Source: UQRS01 sp964481575
Lineage (GTDB): Bacteria; Bacillota; Clostridia; Oscillospirales; Acutalibacteraceae
Reading direction: 5' to 3'
Assembly (NCBI GenBank): GCA_964481575.1
Contig: CAYZTR010000003.1
Location: 1-64,000, forward strand
DNA: 64,000 nt
The position numbers were made by a program, and so were the translations under genes. This document shows, in pieces, positions 1 through 7,989 of this stretch; position 1 is the first letter of the stretch, and each line of letters starts with the position of its first letter. The notes beneath the pieces were generated by a model. That model was not told the origin of the DNA, did not search any database, and saw nothing but the letters and a program-made list of their open reading frames with translations.

Positions 1-499
1 AGAATTTTTATGTTTTGTGCGGGTATGTTCCGTCCTTAACATAATAATCCTTTCGCCAGCGGACATTCCTAATTTACCTTCATCAATATATTTTCAGCAT
101 TTTTCCATACCCTTAAATTGTAAGACTCCAGGAATGATGGGATTTTTACATACATTTGGACAATATTATATGCCGTTGCAAGTCCAACGGTATCCAAAAC
201 CTGAAACGATATTTTTTCGGTTTGCCGGTGCGAATTTGAGGGAAGCAAAGCGGAAGGATTTGTAACACAACGGTCTTTTCTGGTTAATACGGTGCCAACT
301 TCTTATAAAAGGAATCTTTTCATCTTCATTTTCCGCCATAGATTCAATAATCAAATCAACATCTTCCACCGTTTTCTTTAAATCCAGTTCCAAATTTTAA
401 TATATTGGAAAATATTAAAATTCAAAATCAATCACTCCTATTCTCATCGTACAGACATAGTATAGTGCCAACAAATTTTGCATGGCCTAAGACCATCCA
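1..499. other. AT-rich region without an intact gene
   Basis: No open frame here has a start with a ribosome binding site and recognisable protein. On the minus strand, 166-393 reads a 75-residue frame starting with TTG; its first part (DLIIESMAENEDEK) faintly resembles the segment after the NAD-binding fold of 3-hydroxyacyl-CoA dehydrogenases, so it may be a gene remnant. At 393-403 and 412-422 there is a perfect 11-bp inverted repeat (AATTTTAATAT with its complement) separated by 8 bases, which could be an operator or an AT-rich hairpin. Confidence 0.35.
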
Positions 500-528
500 T
501 TGCGTACAGACACAAATTGTGTTACAAT
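500..528 (+). promoter_or_regulatory. Predicted sigma-A promoter of dusB
   Basis: A -35 box TTGCGT (500-505) and a -10 box TACAAT (523-528) are separated by exactly 17 bases and lie 35 bases upstream of the dusB start codon. Similarity to the housekeeping consensus is the only evidence. Confidence 0.6.
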
Positions 529-562
529 AACATGGATTTCGAAAGACAAAGGAGACCCACAC

Positions 563-1546
563 ATGCATACGTTAAAGATCGGGAATCTTACCATTACAGG
601 CAATGCCGGACTTGCGCCTATGGCGGGGGTAGCAGATCACGCCATGCGGCGGCTATGCCGGGAGATGGGGGCGGCCTATACGGTCAGCGAGCTGGTCAGT
701 GCCAAAGGTGTCACGTTGCAGGACAAGAAATCTCAAGAACTATTGACAGTGACGCCGGATCAACAACCTATGGGGCTGCAGATCTTTGGCAGCGATCCGA
801 CAGTCATGGCGGATGCGGCCAGGCAAGCGGAAACGGCCCATCCGGATTTCATTGACATTAACATGGGTTGTCCAGCCCCAAAAGTGGCCGGAAACGGCGG
901 AGGCTCTGCCCTAATGCAGGATCCCAAACTGGCGGCAGAAATTATCAAATCTGTAGTACAAGCAGTAAATCTGCCGGTAACAGTAAAAATGCGTTCCGGC
1001 TGGGATGCGGAACACATTAATGCCGTAGAAATGTCCAAACGGTGCGAAGACGCCGGTGCGGCGGCCATTACAATACATGGGCGCACCCGGGCACAACAAT
1101 ACGCCCCCAGTGCAGATTGGGGCATCATTCGTCTGGTGAAAGAGGCAGTAAGCATCCCGGTCATCGGCAACGGTGACGTTTTTTCTGCTGCACACGCTGC
1201 CGCCATGTACGAGGAAACCGGCTGTGACTTCATTCTGGTGGGGCGGGCTGCCCAGGGAAACCCCTTTATTTTCAGCCAAATCAACGCTCTGCTGGACTAC
1301 GACCGCACCCTGCCGGATCCTCCCATGGCCACCCGGATGCTGACCCTTTTAAAACAGGTACAATGGATGCGGGAATACAAGGGAGAAAAAATCGCCATGC
1401 TGGAGGCGCGGAAACACGCCGCCTGGTACATGAAGGGCATCCGAGGCGCTGCGGAATTCCGGAAACGGTGCGGAGCTCTCACCAACTTTGCGGAATTAGA
1501 GCAGCTTTGCGCTGAACTGGTTTTTCAGAATAACGAGACATCATGA
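563..1546 (+). CDS. dusB: tRNA-dihydrouridine synthase (DusB/NifR3 family)
   Basis: This 327-residue protein is a flavin-dependent tRNA-dihydrouridine synthase, which reduces uridines in the tRNA D-loop using FMN and NAD(P)H in the cytoplasm. The TIM-barrel start LAPMAGVADHAMRRL, the substrate-facing NMGCPAPKVAGNGGGSAL segment with the catalytic Cys at about residue 103, and the FMN-phosphate segments (GNGDVFS, VGRAAQGNP) are all present, followed by the C-terminal helical domain. The ATG at 563 is chosen over an upstream in-frame ATG at 500 because AAAGGAGA sits just ahead of it and homology begins there. Length is normal for the family. It appears to be transcribed alone. DusB rather than another Dus class is inferred from the overall motifs. 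Confidence 0.93.
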   Translation: MHTLKIGNLTITGNAGLAPMAGVADHAMRRLCREMGAAYTVSELVSAKGVTLQDKKSQELLTVTPDQQPMGLQIFGSDPTVMADAARQAETAHPDFIDINMGCPAPKVAGNGGGSALMQDPKLAAEIIKSVVQAVNLPVTVKMRSGWDAEHINAVEMSKRCEDAGAAAITIHGRTRAQQYAPSADWGIIRLVKEAVSIPVIGNGDVFSAAHAAAMYEETGCDFILVGRAAQGNPFIFSQINALLDYDRTLPDPPMATRMLTLLKQVQWMREYKGEKIAMLEARKHAAWYMKGIRGAAEFRKRCGALTNFAELEQLCAELVFQNNETS

Positions 1547-1684
1547 ATGCACCAATGAATGTACCAAGGCAATGAATCACCACCGTCAGGCCATCGCATC
1601 TATAATTGTCATAGAAAAATAGCAAGGAATAGCCCATCGACAAGTCAACGGCAAAAAAGACAGGAAAGATTTCAAAAAAAAGGA

Positions 1685-1713
1685 TTGAAACGTTTCAAGG
1701 AATGTGGTATAAA
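1685..1713 (+). promoter_or_regulatory. Promoter with overlapping LacI-type operator
   Basis: A perfect 14-bp palindrome with a central CG, TTGAAACGTTTCAA (1685-1698), has the form of LacI/GalR-family operators and cre sites. Its first six bases are also the -35 box (TTGAAA), 17 bases upstream of a -10 box TATAAA (1708-1713). A bound repressor would therefore block RNA polymerase at the glycosidase gene starting at 1752. No LacI-family gene lies in the window, so the regulator (local LacI type or CcpA) is unknown. Confidence 0.7.
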
Positions 1714-1751
1714 AGAACTACCAAATTTATATCCATCTTTGAGGTGATACC

Positions 1752-4748
1752 ATGGAGGACATTTTACAGCAAATTGAATCCAAGCGGGATGCTTACAAGG
1801 CCATTCCCTTTTGGAGTTGGAACCATGAGCTAAAGGACGAGGAATCCGACCGGCAGATCAAGATGATGCACGAAGCCAACGCAGGCGGCTTTTTCATGCA
1901 CAGCCGGAGTGGACTGCTGACCGAGTATTTAAGCGACGAATTTCTGGAACACTCCAAACACTGTGCTAAAACAGCGCATAAATACGGTATGGAGGCCTGG
2001 GCTTACGATGAATTCGGCTGGCCCTCGGGCTTTGCTGCCGGCGTTGTGCCGGCCATGGGCTATGAATACCAGCAAAAAGCCATAGAATTCCTGACCCTGC
2101 AGGAAGGGCAGGAACTGCCGGAACGGGTGGAAGGCATTTACCGTAAAACAGCAGAAGGCTACGTTAAGGTTGAAACGCCGCAAACCGGAGATCTGGTGGC
2201 TTACATAGACCTGAATCTCTATTATATTGATGTACTCAACAAAGAGAGCATCACCCGGTTCATTGAAGTGACTCACGAAAAATATGCCAAAGTTTTCGGA
2301 GACGGAATGGGCAGTCTGCTAACCGGCTTTTTTACCGACGAACCCCAATGGGCCAACGGACGAACCCCCTATTCCCCCTGCCTGGCGGCCGCCTACCAGG
2401 CGCAATACAGCCGGGATATTACCCAGGATCTGTACCTGTTAGAGGTGGAAGAATCCGGCTTCAAAACCTTCCGGTACCGTTACTTCCTGCTGGCGGCCCA
2501 GTTGTTCCAGAACGGCTTTCTCAAACAGATTTATAACTGGTGCGACGCCCACAACTGTAAAATGACCGGGCACATGATGGCAGAGGACGATCTCATGTCC
2601 CAGATGCGGTGCACCGGCGGCGTTATGCCGCACTACCCTTATTTCCATATTCCGGGTATGGACTGGCTCTGCCGCCGCATTGACCATCCTACGGTTCCCT
2701 TGCAGGTATCCAGCGCCTGCGCCCAGTTGGGAAAGCCCTTTGCCCTGACCGAGACTTTTGCCCTGTGCGGCTGGGATGTTTCTTTTGAAGAATTGAAATG
2801 GATCGCCGGATGGCAATATGTCAACGGCATTAACCGGATGTGCCAACATTTGCAGCCCTACTCCCTCCAAGGCTTCCGGAAGCGTGACTTCCCCCCTGCC
2901 ATGTTCTATCAATCAGCATGGTTTACCCGCTACGATGCCTTCAACCGGTATTTTGACCGCATAGCGGCCGCCATGTCTTTGGGCACAGGCCGAGCGGATC
3001 TTGTGTTGATCCACCCCATTCGCTCCGCCTACTGTCTCTGGAATGTACACCATGAGGCCCTGTCCTATCCGCTGATGGATCAATTCCGCCGGCTTACCGA
3101 ACGGCTCAACACCCTGCAAATCGAGCATCATTTCGGCGACGAAACCCTGCTGGAGACCCTGGGCAGCGTGGATGGTGACGCCTTTGTGGTAGGCAAGTGC
3201 CGCTATCATAAGGTACTGTTGCCGGGGAACCTGACCCTGACCGAAACCACCTACCGGCTGCTGGTCCAATTTGTGCAGCAAGGTGGAAAACTATATTATT
3301 TCGGGGAATTCCCCACCATGATCGATGGCGTGGAAGACCATCGGCTGACCGACCTGGCAGGAAAGGCTGAGCTGCTGTCCAATCCCCATCTGGAAAACAC
3401 CAACCTGAATCCGCTGCATGCACCGGAGGTAGCCGCTTTCCGGAAGGCCCTGGCCAACACCACAGACGAACTCCGGCTCCGGGATCTGCAGGGGCAGGAT
3501 TCACAAATCACCCTGCGGGGACGGGATTTGCCTGACGGCAGCCAGGTATGGTGCTTAGCCAACCTATCCCAGACCATTGGCAACCGGCTGGAACTCACCC
3601 GGGACGGATCTTTTGCCTTTCACCGGCTGGATTTGGAAAGAAATATATCTGTACCTCTGCAATCCACAGTTACAGACGGTAGCTCCAGGCTGGAATACAC
3701 GCTGGAGCCCATGGAATTGCTGGTGCTGCAGCTGGTACCCGGTGCGCCTTACACCGTACCGGCGCCAAAAAACCAGCGTCTGACCCCCTCCGATCAATGG
3801 ACAGTGGCCAAACGGGACACCAACTGTATGCCACTGGATTTCTGCCGCTATCGGGTGGACGGCGGGGAATGGCAATTCACTTCCGATATTGTCATGGTAA
3901 ACCAGCAGCTGCTGGAGCTGCAGCGGCCCTGCAAGCTGGAACTGGAATACACCTTCCAGATTGAGAATGTAGATGCCGTTTCCCAAATGGAGCTGGCCAT
4001 GGAGTCTCCGGAAAATTCCGAGATACTGTTAAACGGCAAGCCCTACACCTTCTTGGATACAGGATATTACCTGGATACTGCCTTCCGTCGCTCCTCCCTG
4101 GATGGGTACCTGGTCAGCGGTACCAACACCTTGCTGTTCCGCACCGAGTTTTTCCAGCGGCAACAGGTATATGATGTTCTGTTCGGGGAAAATGTCCATG
4201 AAACCGAACGCAATAAGCTAACCTATGACACCGAGCTGGAAGCCATCTATGTTCTGGGAAACTTCGGCGTCCGTAACAACAGCACCTACCGATACGGCCC
4301 CCGCCGCTCCATTTTTTGCGGACGGGACTTTACCCTGATGGAACCTATAGACGCAGTAGACGGTCGGAATCTAACCGAAAGCGGCTACTGGTTCTTCCGG
4401 GGAGAAATGGAGCTAACCCAGACCCTGTCCCTGACCAAGGAAACAGATGTCCGGTACACCCTGGAGCTTGCATCACTTCACGTTCCGGCAGCGTCCCTGA
4501 TGATTAACGGCAAGGAGGTAGCCCTCATGGCCTTCTCCCCCTTCCGATATGATATTACCGACGCCCTGCGGGATGGGGACAATGAGATCCGGGTCAAGCT
4601 TTACTGCTCCAACCGGAATCTGCTGGGGCCTTTCCACCGGCAGGATGGGGAATGCTACGATGTTTCCCCCTGGACCTACATTTGTCCAGACGGCCGCTAT
4701 GAGGATGGTTACACCCTGGTACGAGCCGGTTTGGAATGGAAAGCATAA
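1752..4748 (+). CDS. GH106-like glycoside hydrolase (alpha-L-rhamnosidase-related)
   Basis: This 998-residue protein matches the large cytoplasmic glycosidase family related to GH106 alpha-L-rhamnosidases. Typical family segments are the N-terminal IPFWSWNHEL, GGFFMHSRSGL and AWAYDEFGWPSGFAAG blocks, a central ITGHMMAEDD-like and TETFALCGWDVSFEELKW region, and C-terminal beta-sandwich domains (for example LMINGKEVALMAFSPFRYDIT). There is no signal peptide, so it should act on oligosaccharides after uptake. The ATG at 1752 follows GAGGTG with good spacing. It is a single-gene unit between a LacI-type operator and a strong terminator, suggesting substrate-inducible expression. The family assignment is firm at the level of fold; rhamnose as the sugar is an inference, and other deoxy- or hexosides are possible. 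Confidence 0.8.
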   Translation: MEDILQQIESKRDAYKAIPFWSWNHELKDEESDRQIKMMHEANAGGFFMHSRSGLLTEYLSDEFLEHSKHCAKTAHKYGMEAWAYDEFGWPSGFAAGVVPAMGYEYQQKAIEFLTLQEGQELPERVEGIYRKTAEGYVKVETPQTGDLVAYIDLNLYYIDVLNKESITRFIEVTHEKYAKVFGDGMGSLLTGFFTDEPQWANGRTPYSPCLAAAYQAQYSRDITQDLYLLEVEESGFKTFRYRYFLLAAQLFQNGFLKQIYNWCDAHNCKMTGHMMAEDDLMSQMRCTGGVMPHYPYFHIPGMDWLCRRIDHPTVPLQVSSACAQLGKPFALTETFALCGWDVSFEELKWIAGWQYVNGINRMCQHLQPYSLQGFRKRDFPPAMFYQSAWFTRYDAFNRYFDRIAAAMSLGTGRADLVLIHPIRSAYCLWNVHHEALSYPLMDQFRRLTERLNTLQIEHHFGDETLLETLGSVDGDAFVVGKCRYHKVLLPGNLTLTETTYRLLVQFVQQGGKLYYFGEFPTMIDGVEDHRLTDLAGKAELLSNPHLENTNLNPLHAPEVAAFRKALANTTDELRLRDLQGQDSQITLRGRDLPDGSQVWCLANLSQTIGNRLELTRDGSFAFHRLDLERNISVPLQSTVTDGSSRLEYTLEPMELLVLQLVPGAPYTVPAPKNQRLTPSDQWTVAKRDTNCMPLDFCRYRVDGGEWQFTSDIVMVNQQLLELQRPCKLELEYTFQIENVDAVSQMELAMESPENSEILLNGKPYTFLDTGYYLDTAFRRSSLDGYLVSGTNTLLFRTEFFQRQQVYDVLFGENVHETERNKLTYDTELEAIYVLGNFGVRNNSTYRYGPRRSIFCGRDFTLMEPIDAVDGRNLTESGYWFFRGEMELTQTLSLTKETDVRYTLELASLHVPAASLMINGKEVALMAFSPFRYDITDALRDGDNEIRVKLYCSNRNLLGPFHRQDGECYDVSPWTYICPDGRYEDGYTLVRAGLEWKA

Positions 4749-4771
4749 ACCAAGGTTCTCAAAAAATTTAC

Positions 4772-4813
4772 GCGCCTGACAGGCTGTAAAAACCTGCCCG
4801 GCGCGTTTTTTTA
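4772..4813. terminator. Bidirectional rho-independent terminator
   Basis: CGCGCC...CAGG pairs with CCTG...GGCGCG around a short A-rich loop and is followed by a run of T on the plus strand. It lies between the convergent GH106-like gene and tspO and probably ends the former. Confidence 0.8.
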
Positions 4814-5263
4814 ATTCAAAATAGCCACAGAGCAATTCAAATAAGCAGCAAACAGAAGCCATAAAAGATAGGGAATTTGCAGATAACCGGCCAAAGGACG
4901 AACCCGCCAGAACGCAAACGCCATCCATGCAACCAACACCAAAAGAAACAAAAGCCACCCAAACGCCGGCCAGAAAAGCCCCAGTCCAAAGAACAAGAAC
5001 GGCCAGGCAAAATTCACAAACAGCTGCAGGTAATACAGGTATACCACCCGCTTTTCCAATGGCTGCGGGGAGGCCTGCTCCACAAGAGTCAAACTGATGC
5101 CCATAAGCACATACAAAATCGTCCAGACCACCGGAAACAGCCACCCGGGTGGAAACAATGCCGGCTGCTTCAGTGAAGAAAAGGCGGCCATGGCATTTCG
5201 GTTCAGAAGCCCCGACACAAAACCAACTACCCATGCAATAATGATATTCTTTGCGTATTTCAT
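4811..5263 (-). CDS. tspO: TspO/MBR family membrane protein
   Basis: The 150-residue protein has the five hydrophobic helices and the signature KQPALFPPGWLFPVVWTILYV-type block of the TspO/translocator protein family, including the conserved PPGW and WTxLY motifs in the first loop and second helix. Bacterial TspO proteins bind porphyrins and related tetrapyrroles in the cytoplasmic membrane and are linked to stress responses; the ligand here cannot be told. The ATG at 5263 follows GGGGTGAT. The gene stands alone, converging on the glycosidase gene, and shares its terminator region. Length is typical (about 150-160 residues). Confidence 0.9.
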   Translation of the reverse strand: MKYAKNIIIAWVVGFVSGLLNRNAMAAFSSLKQPALFPPGWLFPVVWTILYVLMGISLTLVEQASPQPLEKRVVYLYYLQLFVNFAWPFLFFGLGLFWPAFGWLLFLLVLVAWMAFAFWRVRPLAGYLQIPYLLWLLFAAYLNCSVAILN

Positions 5264-5370
5264 CGGTAATCACCCCATAGCAATTATATACAGTTTGCCG
5301 GGAAATATGAATTTGCAAGTTGTCAAACGACTTTTCTATGAGGAAGTTTGGCTCAGGGGGCGAAAAAAAC

Positions 5371-5598
5371 TCATTTAAATTCCCCTTTCGCATAATGAAT
5401 GAATTCCTCCACAGTAGGAATCTGCCCCTTCGTGGGTATCCTTTTTTGATTTGCGGCCTGCGCTTCCGTTTTTTCCGGATTGACCCAAGCCATATTTAAT
5501 GCTTTTTGCATTTCATCTCTGACCTCTTGTACTGAAACATGATGCTTACGCGCAATTTCTCTATAAATTTTTCTCATACTCATTTTCATATCTCTCAC
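5371..5598 (-). CDS. Small Spo0A C-terminal-domain-like protein
   Basis: This protein of about 75 residues contains KIYREIARKHHVSVQEVRDEMQKALNMAW, which resembles the DNA-binding helical domain at the C-terminus of Spo0A (the segment ending in the helix that carries the ...AIEVAW-like signature). Similar stand-alone small proteins are common in Clostridia and are often labelled Spo0A-C-like. There is no receiver domain. Start is uncertain: a GTG at 5598 opens the frame, but an ATG at 5589, closer to a GTGAGAG-like Shine-Dalgarno, may be the true start. The second half (residues 45-75) is a low-homology tail. It diverges from the XRE gene at 5733. Role unknown; DNA binding is an inference. Confidence 0.6.
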   Translation of the reverse strand: MRDMKMSMRKIYREIARKHHVSVQEVRDEMQKALNMAWVNPEKTEAQAANQKRIPTKGQIPTVEEFIHYAKGEFK

Positions 5599-5645
5599 TT
5601 TCAGACAGCATGGATCGTCAAAGAATCATTATTTTTAGCAGATTA

Positions 5646-5707
5646 ACCCGCAAACGGGTAATCCCACCTTTTTTCCTTGCTACTATGATAACAACCTGCA
5701 AACAGGT
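5646..5707. promoter_or_regulatory. Two palindromic operator-like sites upstream of XRE gene
   Basis: ACCCGCAAACGGGT (5646-5659) and ACCTGCAAACAGGT (5694-5707) are 14-bp palindromes sharing ACCYG-CAAA-CRGGT and both followed by AAT. Their centres are 48 bp apart. They straddle a possible -10 box TATGAT (5684-5689) ahead of the XRE gene at 5733. Two related sites lie downstream of the same gene. They are probably binding sites of the XRE regulator, giving autoregulation, but binding is inferred. Confidence 0.6.
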
Positions 5708-5732
5708 AATCATAGTAGACAAGGAGATTAAA

Positions 5733-5987
5733 ATGGAATATTCAAATATTATTGTTTCAAGAATTCGTCAACTTTGCAAACAACGCGGAATTGCCATTAA
5801 TAAGCTTGCAACCATGAGTGGCGTAAATCAATCTACACTGGATAATATTGTCAGAGGAAATACCAAAAATCCGAAAATCATAACGCTGCACAAGATTGCC
5901 ATTGCTTTTAATATGACAATCGGTGATTTCCTTAACTTCCCCGAACTTAATAATTATTCTTTTGAGGATATCAAAGATACAGAATAA
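5733..5987 (+). CDS. XRE family helix-turn-helix regulator
   Basis: An 84-residue protein that is almost entirely an HTH_3/XRE DNA-binding domain: IRQLCKQRGIAINKLATMSGVNQSTLDNIVRGNTKNPKIITLHKIAIAFNMTIGDFL covers the five helices, with the recognition helix at about NQSTLDNIVRG. The ATG at 5733 is chosen because AAGGAG is 6-7 bases upstream; the open frame extends further 5-prime without support. Palindromic sites flank the gene on both sides, which suggests self-control. Base composition here (about 5.4-6.2 kb) is more AT-rich than neighbouring housekeeping genes, consistent with an acquired segment. Confidence 0.85.
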   Translation: MEYSNIIVSRIRQLCKQRGIAINKLATMSGVNQSTLDNIVRGNTKNPKIITLHKIAIAFNMTIGDFLNFPELNNYSFEDIKDTE

Positions 5988-6033
5988 CTATTATTCTGAG
6001 CATAAAAATCGTATCTTCCAATACGGGAAAGTT

Positions 6034-6098
6034 ACCCATGTGCGGATAATACGTTTATTCTACTTTAATTCGCTTTAGAAGTCAACCCATATACGGGT
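6034..6098. promoter_or_regulatory. Two further operator-like palindromes downstream of XRE gene
   Basis: ACCCATATACGGGT (6085-6098) and a weaker copy ACCCATGTGCGGAT (6034-6047) match the upstream ACCYR-N4-YRGGT motif and are also followed by AAT. Their centres are 51 bp apart, close to the 48 bp of the upstream pair. They lie ahead of the decayed HTH gene at 6194, which may once have been a target of the XRE protein. Confidence 0.5.
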
Positions 6099-6193
6099 AA
6101 TTTCTACCTTTTTCGCCATTATTATATTATTTCATCCAATTAGAGCAAATGCAGAAAGTAAAACAATAGAATGTTCTAAAAAAAGGTGACACC

Positions 6194-6451
6194 ATAAAGC
6201 GAAAACTGAGAAAAGATCAAAATATGGGGACAATTTGCAGAAGCTGCGAAACGAAATGGAATTGTCGCAGGAAAAGCTATGCGCTAAATTGCAGCGTCGC
6301 GGCTGTGATATTTGGCCGAACTACCCACCAAAAATACGAAAAAGGGCAGCTGAACATTCATATCAGCGTCATCATCGCACTCCGGAAAATTTATCGTTGC
6401 GCCTATATCGATTTTTTTGAAGGCCTGGATCCCGACGCATCTCAACCATAA
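6194..6451 (+). pseudogene. Decayed XRE-type HTH gene
   Basis: Joined across frames, the sequence reads NLQKLRNEMELSQEKLCAKLQRRGCDI then RTTHQKYEKGQLNIHISVIIALRKIYRCAYIDFFEGL, a typical Clostridial HTH regulator. The first piece lies in a different frame from the second; the shift is near 6311-6317. A further frame change occurs around 6226-6232, and the expected initiation position after the GGTGAC ribosome site reads ATA (6194-6196) instead of ATG. At least two frameshifts plus a lost start make it non-functional. It sits next to the live XRE gene and its operator-like sites, so the two may have arrived together. Confidence 0.7.
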
Positions 6452-6462
6452 ATTGATCTACA

Positions 6463-6503
6463 AAAACGCTCCCGGTAGGCTACAACCTACCGGGAGCGTT
6501 TTA
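6463..6503 (+). terminator. Rho-independent terminator
   Basis: AACGCTCCCGGTAGG pairs perfectly with CCTACCGGGAGCGTT around a 6-base loop, followed by TTT. It has a symmetrical A-rich side, so it may act in both directions between the HTH remnant and larC. Confidence 0.85.
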
Positions 6504-6597
6504 CCACTATGGAAAGGGATTGCAAAAAAGCTATTATAGACGCAAATGGCAAAACAACGGCTGATCAAAAGCAACCAGAAACCCTGCTTTTGGCCGG

Positions 6598-7839
6598 TTA
6601 TTTATTCTCCAATTGAATCTGGCCCAACTGCCTGGCCACTTCTGCCGGGGCAATGTCCTGTTCCTGGGCTAGACGCTCCAAGGCATCGTGCTCCCATTTT
6701 TCCCGGGTGACACCAAACCCGGAAGCCACCTTACCCGGCACCGGCCCCAGCGAGGTTACCACTGTCACTGAACGTCGGGTCAACATATATCGGGTCAGAT
6801 CTGCCCGGCGTACCCCCAAAGTGGTGGTATAACGGAACAACAAGGCGGCAAACTCTTCCGCCTGTGACGGGACGCACTGAAGGGTCAGCTGCACACCGGG
6901 ACGGTTCTTCTTCATTTGAATGGCAGTGGTATACACCTCTTTGGCGCCGGCATCCCGCAAGCGCTGGGTGGCAAATGCGATATCCTCCCCGGTCATATCA
7001 TCCAGATTACAGGACAATTCCGTCAAGGGACTGGTGTTTCCCTGGCCAGTATCCCCCAAAAAAGCACGGACACAATTGGCCGTTTCAAAACTTTTGGTTC
7101 CCATACCGTAGCCGATCTTTTCGGTACGCATCACCGGCATCGGGCCAAATTCCGTAGCAAAGGCCCGCAACAACGCAGCACCGGTGGGGGTACAAAGCTC
7201 CCCTTGGGTGCCATCTGAATACAAGGGAATTCCACGCAGCAGCCACGCCGTGGCAGGCGTCGGCACCGGCAACACGCCATGGGCGCACTGAACCGTCCCG
7301 CTTCCGGTATGCACCGGAGAAACCACCACTGCATCCGGCGCCAGCAGCTCCATTAAATAACAAACTGCTGTCACATCCGCCACTGCATCCATGGCTCCCA
7401 CCTCGTGAAAATGCACCAACTCCACCGGCTGTCCGTGGGCTTTGGATTCAGCTTCGGCAATGGACTGATAAACTGCAAGGGCCTTTTCCTTCACTTTGGG
7501 AGGTAACCGCAACCCGGCCAGCAAAGCGGAGATATCTCCTAAAGTAGCATGGGCGTGATGGTGGTGGTGATAATGTACCTGTGCCTGGCAGACGGCATGG
7601 GAAGCCCCCCGGCTGTGGGTCTGGTGGCTCTCCTCCGTTTTCCCTGCCACGGTTACAATAACATGGGTCCCGCAAATACCGCACTGTTCCTTACAGACAG
7701 CCTGATAAACTACCCCTGGGATTCCGGCACCATTCAGCGCAGACAAGACACCAGCCGGATCCTCCGTCAGTTCCAGCAACGCCGCCGTCAGCATATCACC
7801 GGCAGCCCCCATATGGCATTGCAAATACAGTGTTTTCAT
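6598..7839 (-). CDS. larC: Nickel-pincer cofactor biosynthesis protein LarC
   Basis: This 413-residue protein matches LarC, the CTP-dependent cyclometallase that inserts nickel into the pyridinium-dithiocarboxylate pincer cofactor used by lactate racemase and related enzymes. The N-terminal LYLQCHMGAAGDMLTAALLEL block, a histidine-rich stretch (residues about 89-97), FHEVGAMDAVADV and the C-terminal ETNLDDMTGE-equivalent (LSCNLDDMTGEDIAF) with KKNRPGVQLT are present. The ATG at 7839 follows GGGGAGGA; an upstream in-frame start lacks such a site. In some lactobacilli larC is split and read by frameshifting; here it is one uninterrupted frame. No larA, larB or larE is nearby, so the partner genes and the target enzyme must be elsewhere. 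Confidence 0.92.
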   Translation of the reverse strand: MKTLYLQCHMGAAGDMLTAALLELTEDPAGVLSALNGAGIPGVVYQAVCKEQCGICGTHVIVTVAGKTEESHQTHSRGASHAVCQAQVHYHHHHHAHATLGDISALLAGLRLPPKVKEKALAVYQSIAEAESKAHGQPVELVHFHEVGAMDAVADVTAVCYLMELLAPDAVVVSPVHTGSGTVQCAHGVLPVPTPATAWLLRGIPLYSDGTQGELCTPTGAALLRAFATEFGPMPVMRTEKIGYGMGTKSFETANCVRAFLGDTGQGNTSPLTELSCNLDDMTGEDIAFATQRLRDAGAKEVYTTAIQMKKNRPGVQLTLQCVPSQAEEFAALLFRYTTTLGVRRADLTRYMLTRRSVTVVTSLGPVPGKVASGFGVTREKWEHDALERLAQEQDIAPAEVARQLGQIQLENK

Positions 7840-7936
7840 TGCAGCAGTCCTCCCCGTGCGCAATATTCATTATGCCAGTTTATTGTAACACACATGATCC
7901 GCAAATGGAAGTCATTTTCCTAAAACAAATGGATAC

Positions 7937-7969
7937 AAAACGCCGCCCCACAGCAAATGGGACGGCGTC
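7937..7969 (-). terminator. Terminator after the GH38 gene
   Basis: On the minus strand ACGCCGTCCCA pairs with TGGGGCGGCGT around a short loop, followed by TTTTG. It lies 20 bases past the stop codon of the dockerin alpha-mannosidase. Confidence 0.75.
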
Positions 7970-7989
7970 TCTCATGGAACTATTCAAAT

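Noticed and set aside
500..562. Upstream start for dusB
   Set aside because: The ATG at 500 overlaps the predicted -35 box and has no ribosome site; homology starts at the ATG at 563.
4473..5393. 306-codon minus-strand frame over tspO
   Set aside because: It is out of frame with TspO, runs antisense into the glycosidase gene and has no recognisable domain.
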